DNA of 64,000 nucleotides from positions 62,001 to 126,000 of the forward strand of contig CAZSNT010000004.1 in NCBI GenBank assembly GCA_964607765.1, written 5' to 3'. The DNA is from CAZSNT01 sp964607765 (GTDB lineage Bacteria > Verrucomicrobiota > Lentisphaeria > Oligosphaerales > JABHEG01). Numbering within the stretch: the stretch's first letter is position 1; each line of letters opens with the position of its first letter. The notes under the pieces are model-generated. The model made no database searches. It was given only the letters and a program-made list of their open reading frames with translations, and had not been told where the DNA came from. This document shows positions 15,801-22,626 of the stretch, piece by piece. Made by a program: the position numbers and the translations under genes.

Positions 15801-18697
15801 CCGCCGAGCTTCGGGGAACGCCCTCGAGCCGTCAACACTATGCCAGCTTTGCGCCCGACCGGGTCAATGGTCATCGTGACGCTGACATCGGTCTTCCTGG
15901 CGGTACACTCAACTCGGGCAAGAGCACTGCCCCGCCTCCGGAGCCGCGGCAATTTCCAGAGCCCGTCAAACCGCGCGAAGCCCTTCCCGTCCGTGCCTGT
16001 CGCTGACCAGTTCTCCGGCTTCTCCGGGCAACCGTATCCCAGCTCCCGCAGGACCCTTTCGAGCAGCACGTATTGCTCATTCTCACCATGGAACACCGGG
16101 CGCTCCACCGGCGTGTAGTCACAGCGTTTGCACTTGAACACGGATGCCGACCCCTTCTGCATGTCTTCGGGGCCCGTGATCTTGCCGGAACTCCAGGATT
16201 GAGGTTTGCCGGGAGCCCAGCTGAAACGCACTTCACCATCGCTCTCCACCGCTGCGATGCCCATCGCGAACAGGTGGTCACGGATGCTCTGCCAGGTCGT
16301 GGATCCCGCGCCTTTTCCTGCTCCGAAGAAGGTCCGGAAGTCAGCCTTCGTCCGTAGCATCTCCTGGATAACGCTGTCGGCTTGATGCACGGCGAGGGCC
16401 CAGAACTCCATCTCGCCAATCCGCTGGCCTCCTCCCAAGCGTCGCCCGTGGACCGCCTGGCCGGTCCGGATGTCGTATCGTGCGTCCTGGCGGCGACCGC
16501 GACTCTGGCTCTTGAGGGTAGGGATGTGCCGCAGTCGCACAATGTGCTGGTAACCCACGACAACCGGCATCTCAGTCGACTTGCCACCGGGCAAGAGGAG
16601 CTGTACACGCCCGGATTCGTCGAGCCCCGTGCGTTTGAGCGCTGCCGCGATCTCCTCCTGATGCGCAGCGAAATCCTGAGCGAAAGCCCCGCAGGCAATC
16701 TGCCGTGCAGTCTGGTCCTCACCTGACAGCACGTGCCGAAGCCAGGAAAGATGCGTCTCCATGAGCTGACCGACGTTCATTCGGGAGATGACGCCATGGG
16801 GGTTAAGCACCAAGTCTACGGCACGGCCACGGAGCTCCGCAGGAAGGTCCTCGGACTCCGGGAATCGAGGCATCTCGTCTGGTGGAAGCAAGGCCGCAAT
16901 GACCCCCTTGTTCCCATGACGCCCCATCAGCTTGTCGCCGAGCCCCAATGGGTACTGCTTCCTCACGCGGCAAGTGAGTGATCCGCCGAAGTACGTGTCA
17001 TAGTCCAGCGCGATACCGGCCAACTCACCGGACTCGATGCCTTCGTAGTGGATCTCCCGAGCCTGGCCCGACTCGGCGTGCCACAGCTTGGCCAAGAGCG
17101 TGCCACGTCGGACGCGCGTCCCCACCTTCGCCAGCCCATCGCCGTCGAGGAACGTCTCGTCGGAGAGCAGCGCCCCGGGCATGGCCGTTGCGGACTCCAG
17201 GCCGGCTTTGATCCGGACGGTGAAGGTCTCCTCCTTCTCGAAGTCCAGCAGCCCGTCATCCACAAGACGCCCGTTTGCGACAATGGCATCCTCGAAGTTC
17301 AGGCCGCGATACGGCATGTACGCGACCAGCAGGTCCACACCCGCAGCCATGTGACCGTCGCCATCGGTGTTGTCCGGTACCAGCCCGTGCAGTGACAACA
17401 CGGACAGCGCGTCTCGCACAGCGTCTTCTTCCCCAGTAGCAACGGCCGGGGCACCGCGCCCCTGGACCGGGAGGGCTTGCTTCAGGTTCTTCGCCCCCAT
17501 CATGTTCCGAGCCCCGTCGTTGTGCTCGAAGAACGGGATCAGGGACGCCGCATAACCAAGTCCGTGCTCACCGACCGGACACGGCTGGATGACCCCGTAC
17601 TCATCCAGACACGCCCCCTTGGCGAGATGGAGTGAGATGCCCAGCGCCTCCGATTCCGGGGTCTCCACGGGGCAGATACGTCCCTCGAAGCTCGGATGGT
17701 TCTGGTGATAGACCGCCGGCATATTCTCGATCGTGCTGTGCGAAACGTCATAGCGCTTCAGTTGCGTGAGCTGGGACACTGCGTCGATCGGGTTCGTGGG
17801 TCGGAACGCGTGCAGGACTCCTCGGTCGCGGACCCACTTCCGGAGCCTGTGTGAGGCAATGGCTACGGAGGCCCCCACGGCCGACACGTCCTGCTGCAGT
17901 CTCTCCCAACGCTTCCGTGGTCCCTCACTCCGCCCTCCGCGCTGCAGGAATGCCCTCTCATAGAGCGAAGCGACCAGTCGAGAAACAAGCCAGAGCGGGT
18001 GACTCATGAGCATGCGATGCTCGAGATCGTCGAGGTCGGTGACCGTGGCTTCCGCGAATCTCGGGACGGCGTAGTCCCGCCATACCTCCTGCCAACACGG
18101 CGACTTGGGCGAGACTGCCAACGAGTGCGTCACATTGAGAACCAACTCCAGTAGGTCTGTAGGGAGGCGTTCCGGGCACTGGATCAGGAACATCCCGTCC
18201 GGGGGAGATAACTGCTTGGTGAACTGCCTCTCCGTCAAAGGCTGCCCCCGCTCATCTGTGACGGGCAGGTCGACGTAGAGCCCGCCGCCCGATCCAATCC
18301 GCATGGACACTTGGTCACGGTGCGTCTGACCACGGACGAATCGCGTGCCCGCCGCCTCGGTCAGCCAGGGACACCACGTCCACAGTGTACTCCTCGGCTC
18401 TTCACCGACCGGCTCGTCGGATGTGCTCTGGAAGACGAACACGCCATGGAACGGCATGGGCGCTTCAAGCACCAGTGGGGGCAGATCTTCTTCTGTCTCG
18501 AGGGTGATCCGACCGGGAGGGATCGAGAGCAGGCCCCCCGAGTGCAGGGATGCCACGAAGTCCTCTTCCGACGGCAGCTCGGCAGAAACACGCGCAATCG
18601 CTGGCAGGCGATCCCCGCACACCGCGTTCAGACGCGTCTTGAGAATCGCTGAGAGCTGGCCTGCGTCGATCTCGTATACAGGAAGGGCTGTGAGCAT
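12839..18697 (-). CDS. Single-chain beta-beta' multisubunit-type RNA polymerase, divergent
   Basis: One 1952-aa ORF carries beta then beta' signatures. Beta part: PTNPIDAVSQLTQLKRY and RICPVETPE near 330-345, NMMGAKNLKQALPV, GDKLMGRHGNKG near 587-598, VLNPHGVISRMNVGQLMETH, and GQRIGEMEFWALAV near 755. Beta' part: GLGRRVDCSGR near 1182, NRQPSLHK, the catalytic GADFDGDEMALH (DFDGD 1356-1360), SGARGTSQSKQLVAARG near 1561 before the trigger loop, KAGYLTRELV near 1631, and AAQSIGERGTQLSMQSFHTG near 1690. Separate beta and beta' total about 2700 residues, so peripheral modules are missing; the beta' zinc site is degenerate (CKRC only). Fused rpoB-rpoC is known in Helicobacter and Wolbachia as the housekeeping enzyme; this copy is far more divergent and lies in an accessory region. 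It leads a tight operon. Confidence 0.95.
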   Translation of the reverse strand: MLTALPVYEIDAGQLSAILKTRLNAVCGDRLPAIARVSAELPSEEDFVASLHSGGLLSIPPGRITLETEEDLPPLVLEAPMPFHGVFVFQSTSDEPVGEEPRSTLWTWCPWLTEAAGTRFVRGQTHRDQVSMRIGSGGGLYVDLPVTDERGQPLTERQFTKQLSPPDGMFLIQCPERLPTDLLELVLNVTHSLAVSPKSPCWQEVWRDYAVPRFAEATVTDLDDLEHRMLMSHPLWLVSRLVASLYERAFLQRGGRSEGPRKRWERLQQDVSAVGASVAIASHRLRKWVRDRGVLHAFRPTNPIDAVSQLTQLKRYDVSHSTIENMPAVYHQNHPSFEGRICPVETPESEALGISLHLAKGACLDEYGVIQPCPVGEHGLGYAASLIPFFEHNDGARNMMGAKNLKQALPVQGRGAPAVATGEEDAVRDALSVLSLHGLVPDNTDGDGHMAAGVDLLVAYMPYRGLNFEDAIVANGRLVDDGLLDFEKEETFTVRIKAGLESATAMPGALLSDETFLDGDGLAKVGTRVRRGTLLAKLWHAESGQAREIHYEGIESGELAGIALDYDTYFGGSLTCRVRKQYPLGLGDKLMGRHGNKGVIAALLPPDEMPRFPESEDLPAELRGRAVDLVLNPHGVISRMNVGQLMETHLSWLRHVLSGEDQTARQIACGAFAQDFAAHQEEIAAALKRTGLDESGRVQLLLPGGKSTEMPVVVGYQHIVRLRHIPTLKSQSRGRRQDARYDIRTGQAVHGRRLGGGQRIGEMEFWALAVHQADSVIQEMLRTKADFRTFFGAGKGAGSTTWQSIRDHLFAMGIAAVESDGEVRFSWAPGKPQSWSSGKITGPEDMQKGSASVFKCKRCDYTPVERPVFHGENEQYVLLERVLRELGYGCPEKPENWSATGTDGKGFARFDGLWKLPRLRRRGSALARVECTARKTDVSVTMTIDPVGRKAGIVLTARGRSPKLGGSDDHQTRSGFTAESVGGSASDPALLPIGRLRVSCSASHPSQELRPAPGESRETVQFARDGVFCPDIFGENVRSTSAPPDSAWGHILLPEPFPYPIEVFLTDKQRRTYQESGALPRDFPSSDVFPALTCVPVLPLRYRAPLGRATRKHDIPEINERYRELLTACDELVELQSADSGDENEQEVVRGRIRRLLVRILGTCMRALEGRIPKEGLLRRHGLGRRVDCSGRLVIIPDPDLPPWQVKIPVHILWEVMGTEVAEWLAEAEDFFAEGQSGRLLIAQAFAEADGLETAADTDRDGLYERQFRILQKELLDCQTAEDLRAKSIAAGRTEELCLRTLTAYLEEHPGKLVILNRQPSLHKYSMLSFHPVPVPMSDGEVMRISPLVCGPFGADFDGDEMALHWPLSEMAQKEAERLLFRHNLVSEANGKPLAHYAQDIVLGVYLLRRQGREEELYDLLPDKDGAVQCCRAVLAKHPDWGGNVGTALVQHVCLSHPDEAEETVWAISRLAFGSATDAGVSFGYYDLLASTPPRTAVDLLLKEKDKALDAAGSDAVAAGKAFKDATGRLGELTLEQLSEPLSEGTSLEPPGLGVAAMAVSGARGTSQSKQLVAARGFLSPGATGFESDPAAFFHDHSLADGSDRSTYYRTVYNSRSSMADKKLGTGKAGYLTRELVGAMWGIVVSEPDCGAPGERNPITCRSADGVCQECYGPPVDANQAYIDTDSGLYCVGYPAGLVAAQSIGERGTQLSMQSFHTGARAFTPDSVHAILSNGALFDFRSFLSDSPECPDGMDQGVYVEGVGRLYAMLPAVEAGEIGAAIDRVSREMLQTSTAKDPEKQQIRNETRLRKSIDLLAACPAAAHKALAGGDRKTVRAATDAIRVLLATPAFEDSATLSGLNATLGDLFVALFHSIDAYGKLLPRHTQLLWRAVHLSPEHTLGSAAQELPALATLGFCPIRQSIVRNVTDGRADPLLHPASKIMMGHFLSEEA

Positions 18698-18822
18698 GAT
18701 GCGCTGTTCCCCCGTCCGGACCTACCACCTGCGCCGTGTTGGATGCTTCGAGCGGGACTCATGTGAGGGGGGCGTCCTGCCTCCTGGCACGGTCCCGTCG
18801 GCCCCGCGACCACGCTGAGTTC

Positions 18823-18841
18823 GTTTGTCAGTTTCTTACTG
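18823..18841 (+). promoter_or_regulatory. Shared upstream element, copy 1
   Basis: The 19-base sequence CGTTTGTCAGTTTCTTACT recurs with one mismatch at 19363-19381. Copy 1 lies 104 bases before the lipoprotein start and in the 248-base gap between the divergent RNA polymerase and lipoprotein genes. Both copies are followed 10-11 bases later by GTGCCC and a GAT. The position upstream of two separate plus-strand genes suggests a promoter or operator; TTGTCA could act as a -35, but no good -10 is visible at normal spacing, so it may belong to a non-housekeeping promoter class. Confidence 0.5.
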
Positions 18842-18945
18842 TTAGCAGCATGTGCCCGATCTGCAAGTGTGGTGAGCGCCGATGACAGCCGCTTTGCCTC
18901 CCAGATTGGGCCAGATCACGCCAACAAAACAGGAGGCAGCTCGCC

Positions 18946-19353
18946 ATGTCAACACAACGACTGAGAGGACACACACACCGGACGGCAGCGACTGCCTTCT
19001 TCTGCGTAGCACTGGCGCTGGGTGTCGGATCCGGGTGCGCGAGCGTCAACCGGAACGCCACGGCTGTGATTCTCGGTGGTGTTCTCGGTACGGCTGGCGG
19101 CGTCGCCGGGTTCGCCGTGACCAACAACAACGCGGAAGGTGCTGCGGCCGGTGCCGCGGCCGGAGCAGCTATCGGGGGCGCGATCGGCCACCAGATCGAC
19201 AAGCTGATCTGGCGCAAGGAGGCCGAACGCACTCACACCCCCTGTCCGTACTGCGGGCACTCCATCAAGATCGAACACTGCGAGGCCGGCGCAAGCGTCT
19301 TCTGCTCCAAGTGCGGGCGTGCCTCCCAGGCAAGAGCCCGAGCCCGGAAGTGA
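18946..19353 (+). CDS. Lipoprotein with glycine zipper and C-terminal zinc ribbon
   Basis: A 135-aa protein with a good AGGAGG ten bases before its ATG. An N-terminal hydrophobic stretch ends in SGCAS, a probable lipobox (less canonical than LxGC). A Gly/Ala-rich segment follows (residues ~43-80, ILGGVLGTAGGVAG then AAAGAAAGAAIGGAIG), like the glycine-zipper segments of Rcs/OmpA-type lipoproteins. The last 50 residues carry CPYCGHSI and CSKCGR, two CxxC pairs typical of a zinc ribbon. Pairing an exported glycine zipper with a zinc ribbon is odd, because ribbons are usually cytoplasmic; the topology could instead be membrane-anchored with the ribbon inside. It opens operon C. Confidence 0.75.
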   Translation: MSTQRLRGHTHRTAATAFFCVALALGVGSGCASVNRNATAVILGGVLGTAGGVAGFAVTNNNAEGAAAGAAAGAAIGGAIGHQIDKLIWRKEAERTHTPCPYCGHSIKIEHCEAGASVFCSKCGRASQARARARK

Positions 19354-19362
19354 GCGTCTTCA

Positions 19363-19381
19363 CGTTTGTCGGTTTCTTACT
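19363..19381 (+). promoter_or_regulatory. Shared upstream element, copy 2
   Basis: CGTTTGTCGGTTTCTTACT matches the element at 18823-18841 in 18 of 19 positions. It begins ten bases after the lipoprotein stop and ends 58 bases before the next start at 19440. Repetition in front of consecutive genes, with unrelated sequence between, argues for a functional promoter or operator rather than drift after duplication, because the coding regions are not duplicated. Confidence 0.5.
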
Positions 19382-19439
19382 ACCCACAGTCGTGCCCAGA
19401 TACCTGGGAAGAACGAGAACAACAGAGAGGAGCGCAACC

Positions 19440-19679
19440 ATGTGTCAGTATTCTCCCCCCATGATTCAGCCGACGCCGATGAGCCGTGACGTCACAGTGA
19501 TTGGGCGCGACGTGTTCACGCCCGCACGACTCGTCAACGACGGTGGAACGCCGAAGTTCATCCAGCATCATCTCGGCACGGTCTCGGGCCTGCCCTGGGA
19601 CAACACCGTGCGCAGCTTCGGCGAGCGCGTCGGTCACCTGCGGCGCCTCGGGAGCATCGACCTCCTGGAGTGGCCGTAA
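19440..19679 (+). CDS. Small hypothetical protein, 79 aa
   Basis: The ATG at 19440 is preceded by GAGAGGAG at a good distance. The protein starts with a short Pro/Met-rich lead (PPMIQPTPM) followed by a probable beta-strand region (DVTVIGRDVFTPARLV), and ends in a helix and strand (GERVGHLRRLG, SIDLLEWP). Size and strand-helix order would suit a small beta-grasp or similar domain, which is notable because a JAB-E1 fusion lies downstream, but there is no terminal Gly-Gly and no recognisable ubiquitin-like motif. I treat a ubiquitin-like role as a weak possibility only. Confidence 0.65.
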   Translation: MCQYSPPMIQPTPMSRDVTVIGRDVFTPARLVNDGGTPKFIQHHLGTVSGLPWDNTVRSFGERVGHLRRLGSIDLLEWP

Positions 19680-19809
19680 TCAACGGCGGGCTCCACGCGG
19701 ACCAAAACGGAGACGAACACGCTTCCGCCTGCCGGGAAAGGAGGTGAGGTAGAAGGAGGCGGACACGGAATGGACAACAGCAACGACCAGACACACGGAG
19801 ACACAGACA

Positions 19810-20037
19810 ATGACGGAGAATCTGGCCAATCAGGCTCCGCTGCTGCCTGAGGGCTTCAGCGGCACGGACCGGCTGCCCGCGGGTACGTTCTGCGGGGGCG
19901 ACGAAATCCCCCCCGGAACATTCCATGGAGGCGACGAGATTCCTCCCGGGACGTTCCATGGTGGTGATGAGATCCCGCCCGGGACCTTCCACGGCGGGGA
20001 CGAAATCCCGCCGGGGACGTTCCACTCGCAGGCGTAG
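19810..20037 (+). CDS. Repeat peptide built from GGDEIPPGTFH units
   Basis: A 75-aa protein in which residues ~21-72 are a tandem array of 11-residue units: a first LPAGTFC variant, then four near-identical GGDEIPPGTFH copies, ending in SQA. At DNA level the units differ mainly at third codon positions, so the peptide sequence is under selection. The N-terminal 20 residues (MTENLANQAPLLPEGFSGTD) look like a leader. It is encoded 0.7 kb before a JAB-E1 (ThiF) fusion, so it could be a modification substrate or a structural/binding repeat. ThiF enzymes modify both ubiquitin-like proteins and ribosomal peptides. Function unknown. Confidence 0.75.
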   Translation: MTENLANQAPLLPEGFSGTDRLPAGTFCGGDEIPPGTFHGGDEIPPGTFHGGDEIPPGTFHGGDEIPPGTFHSQA

Positions 20038-20127
20038 CCTCACGCGTTCTGACACTCACCTGGTGCCGGGTGGCGGGAGTCTCTCCCGCTGCCCGGCTCT
20101 CACTCACTCCATCGAGAGGGCACAGAA

Positions 20128-20379
20128 ATGGACCCAATCACCCTCGGGATGATCGGCCTGGGCGCGTACCTGCTGTTCCGGCCGAAGCCCAGTCAGACTG
20201 GGTTTACGTACAAGAGGAAGAACGGCTCGTGGCGGGCCTATTTCGACGGCAAGCCGCCTTCGGGAAGCCATGTCCTGCGCGATAGCGACGGCACCTATGT
20301 GTGCTGGGACACGCCCCTTGAGACCGAGTCCGACGCACGCAGCGTCGCAGAGCACTGGGTGGATCGCTATGGCTCCTGA
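20128..20379 (+). CDS. Small paralogous protein, copy 1
   Basis: An 83-aa protein with a hydrophobic N-terminal segment (LGMIGLGAYLLF) that may anchor it in the membrane. After that comes a domain shared with the next gene: GFTYKR, GSWRAYFDGKPP, a short His/Asp turn, YVCWDTPLE, and a helix ending in AEHWVDRYG. The start has GAGAGGG upstream. The shared domain looks like a three-stranded sheet plus C-terminal helix, about 60 residues. Function is unknown. Duplication next to a JAB-E1 gene suggests a small protein substrate or adaptor. Confidence 0.7.
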   Translation: MDPITLGMIGLGAYLLFRPKPSQTGFTYKRKNGSWRAYFDGKPPSGSHVLRDSDGTYVCWDTPLETESDARSVAEHWVDRYGS

Positions 20380-20441
20380 AAGGCGTCCAGCGTCCCCCCC
20401 GCACCAAACCGCAACTTCGCCGAACCGAACGGAGGAAGGAC

Positions 20442-20723
20442 ATGCCAAACCACCGATGCTTCTACCGCACCAGTGATGGTGCCGCTGATTTCGGGTTCAG
20501 CTTCGAGCAGAGATCCGATGGGACGTGGCGGGCCTACATCACCGGCCAGCCTTCGTACCAGGGCCGCGCAACGGATGCGCACTCCACGCATCGCCTTCCC
20601 GACGGGGGCCGCAAGCACGTCTGCTGGACCACGGAACTGCAGTCCCTCGATGAGGCCAAACGCGTTGCGGCGCTCTGGGCCGACAAGACACAGGAGTACA
20701 TCAAAACCGGCCGGGGGTTCTGA
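20442..20723 (+). CDS. Small paralogous protein, copy 2
   Basis: A 93-aa paralogue of the preceding gene, without the hydrophobic N-terminus. The alignable core is FGFSFEQ, GTWRAYITGQP, a His-rich loop (STHRLPDGG), HVCWTTELQ, and a helix AKRVAALWADKTQEY. Conserved positions between the two copies include W-R-A-Y, the VCW triad and the C-terminal helix. It ends in GRGF, not in Gly-Gly. GGAGGA lies seven bases before its ATG. The pair probably arose by tandem duplication, and the copies have since diverged to about one third identity by eye. Confidence 0.7.
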   Translation: MPNHRCFYRTSDGAADFGFSFEQRSDGTWRAYITGQPSYQGRATDAHSTHRLPDGGRKHVCWTTELQSLDEAKRVAALWADKTQEYIKTGRGF

Positions 20724-20778
20724 GCGCGCCGCAACCACAACCACAATAGACGCAGATCACCCAGGAGGCATAGACCCA

Positions 20779-22539
20779 ATGACGACGACAGAAGCGACAC
20801 GGCCAGAGACGCAACACGCTCCCGAAAACCCGGAGCCCCCCGTTCTTGTGATCGGCTCGCGTATCCTGGCGGAGATCCACGCCAGTATCGGGCAACTGCG
20901 GGCGGAGAGCGGCGGGGCGCTGGGCGGAAACGGCAACCCGAACCGGGCTGACGTCTTCCACTTCGATGAAAGCAGTCGGAACTCGTCGGTGACCTACTCA
21001 CCGGACTACCAACTCCTGAACCGGCTGTTCAAAGAGCAGTGGAACCCGCGCGAGACCCGGTTGCGCGGATTTGTCCACAGTCATCCGGGGCCCATGAACC
21101 GGCCGTCCTACGGAGACGAGGTCTATGCCGAACGCATCCTCGCGGCAATCGACGATCTTCCGGTCCTGTGGCTGCCGATCGTCAACACGCTTCCCGACAC
21201 CGGTCAGTTCACGCTGACACCCTGGGCAGTCTACCGGGCTGACCGCGGCGTGTCTGTGGTGAAGGGGCGTGTGCGCGTCGCGCGAGAGGCAATTGCACAA
21301 CCCCAGTCGGACGGAGAGGTGCCCGAGATCGAGGCGCTGCTGGGTCGCGAACTTGACGCCATCGTCTTGCCGGGACGCAGGGAGGCAGGGCAAACCGTCG
21401 GGACCGTGGTTCAGGGCGCCGGCGCAGAGCGCAGAGATGCCAAGACGAAAGACACTTCCCGCTCGGCAGTAGCGGAGCCCGATCCGTCGCCCCGCACGGA
21501 ACGGCCAAGTGAACAGGCGAGCACGGAAGCAGAGGCTGCGTCCGGGCACACGCGACGCATCGGACAGACGTTCGTCCGCGTGCGGGGAGCCTACGACCTG
21601 GAGGTCATGTTCCGTTCGCGAGTCATCGCTGTTGGTGCTGGCGGCGCGGCCGATTTCCTCGAGACACTGGCTCGGGCCGGGCTCGGCCAGTTCGTCCTGA
21701 TTGACCCGGACATCGTGTCCGAAACCAACCTTGCGACGCAGCAGACCTACCGGCGCGACATCGGCAGACCGAAAGTGGACTGCGTCGCTGAGCGTATTCG
21801 CGACATCAATCCCGACTCGATCGCGATCGCCTTGAACAAGTCACTGGATGACCTGGATGACGTGGCGCTCAAGGAGTTGGCTGTCGGCCCGATCAACGGC
21901 CGTACGCCCGACCGCACCGTGATCTGCGGTCTGACCGACAGCTTCGAGGCCCAGGCACGGGTCAACAGACTCGCGCTCCATCTCGGACTCCCGAGCCTGT
22001 GCGCTCAGGTGTACCGCGAAGGGCGTGGCGCCGAGATCACGTTCACGTACCCCGGAGTCACGCCGGCATGCCACCGCTGCATCCTCAGCTCGCGCTACCG
22101 GTACTACCTGGAGCAGGGGCTGGCCAATGACGTTACGTCGGACGGGACCCCGATCTTCGCCACGACGCGACTCAACGCTATCAAAGGCTTCGTGATGCTC
22201 GCGCTCCTGCATCACGGGAACGACCACCCGCGCTGGGGGTCGTTGCTCACGCGCATCGGTAAACGGAACCTCATTCAGCTCCGCATGGACCCGGACTTCA
22301 CGGAAACCATGGGGATGACCGTGTTTGACCGCGTGTTCGGAGGCGGCGACCAGAGCCGCATTCTCTTCGATGAAGTGGTCTGGCTGCCCCAGGATCAGGA
22401 ATGTCCCGAGGCTGGCTACGCCTACCACTGCCCCGATTGTGGAGGCACGGGCGACTTGAGGAACACGATTGGTTCCTGCGGGGACACGCGTGTCATTCCT
22501 CGGGTCGGCCAGGCCGTGTCTCCGGCTGTGGCAAACTGA
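20779..22539 (+). CDS. JAB (JAMM) protease fused to E1/ThiF-like adenylating domain
   Basis: A 586-aa fusion. Residues ~30-160 are a JAB/JAMM domain with the exact metal signature HSHP, seven residues, then SxxD (near 99-112) and an upstream Glu in RAESGG. An acidic/Ser linker follows. Residues ~270-580 are a ThiF/E1-like Rossmann domain: VIAVGAGGAADF, LIDPDIVSETNLATQ, and two CxxC zinc pairs (ACHRC and YHCPDC). E1-like enzymes adenylate a C-terminal glycine of ubiquitin-like proteins; JAMM proteases trim such tags. The same pairing marks bacterial ubiquitin-like conjugation and antiviral (Bil-type) operons. No E2 is visible here. The start at 20779 has AGGAGG ten bases ahead; the longer ORF from 20473 runs over the previous gene. 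Confidence 0.9.
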   Translation: MTTTEATRPETQHAPENPEPPVLVIGSRILAEIHASIGQLRAESGGALGGNGNPNRADVFHFDESSRNSSVTYSPDYQLLNRLFKEQWNPRETRLRGFVHSHPGPMNRPSYGDEVYAERILAAIDDLPVLWLPIVNTLPDTGQFTLTPWAVYRADRGVSVVKGRVRVAREAIAQPQSDGEVPEIEALLGRELDAIVLPGRREAGQTVGTVVQGAGAERRDAKTKDTSRSAVAEPDPSPRTERPSEQASTEAEAASGHTRRIGQTFVRVRGAYDLEVMFRSRVIAVGAGGAADFLETLARAGLGQFVLIDPDIVSETNLATQQTYRRDIGRPKVDCVAERIRDINPDSIAIALNKSLDDLDDVALKELAVGPINGRTPDRTVICGLTDSFEAQARVNRLALHLGLPSLCAQVYREGRGAEITFTYPGVTPACHRCILSSRYRYYLEQGLANDVTSDGTPIFATTRLNAIKGFVMLALLHHGNDHPRWGSLLTRIGKRNLIQLRMDPDFTETMGMTVFDRVFGGGDQSRILFDEVVWLPQDQECPEAGYAYHCPDCGGTGDLRNTIGSCGDTRVIPRVGQAVSPAVAN

Positions 22540-22626
22540 CACGGAACCGACCGAAGCAGGCAAGCAGCGGGTGGATGCCCGATGCAGCCATGGACGAAGC
22601 ACTGAGAAACTCGAAGGAAAGCAATC

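Noticed and set aside
12839..18697. Reading this as ordinary housekeeping rpoB and rpoC joined by a frameshift
   Set aside because: It is one open frame, much shorter than normal beta plus beta', with many changed conserved positions and no ribosomal neighbours.
19867..20031. Repeat DNA of the GGDEIPPGTFH gene as a CRISPR array
   Set aside because: Units are 33 bases without unique spacers and encode a continuous peptide; no cas genes. No CRISPR array is seen anywhere in the window.
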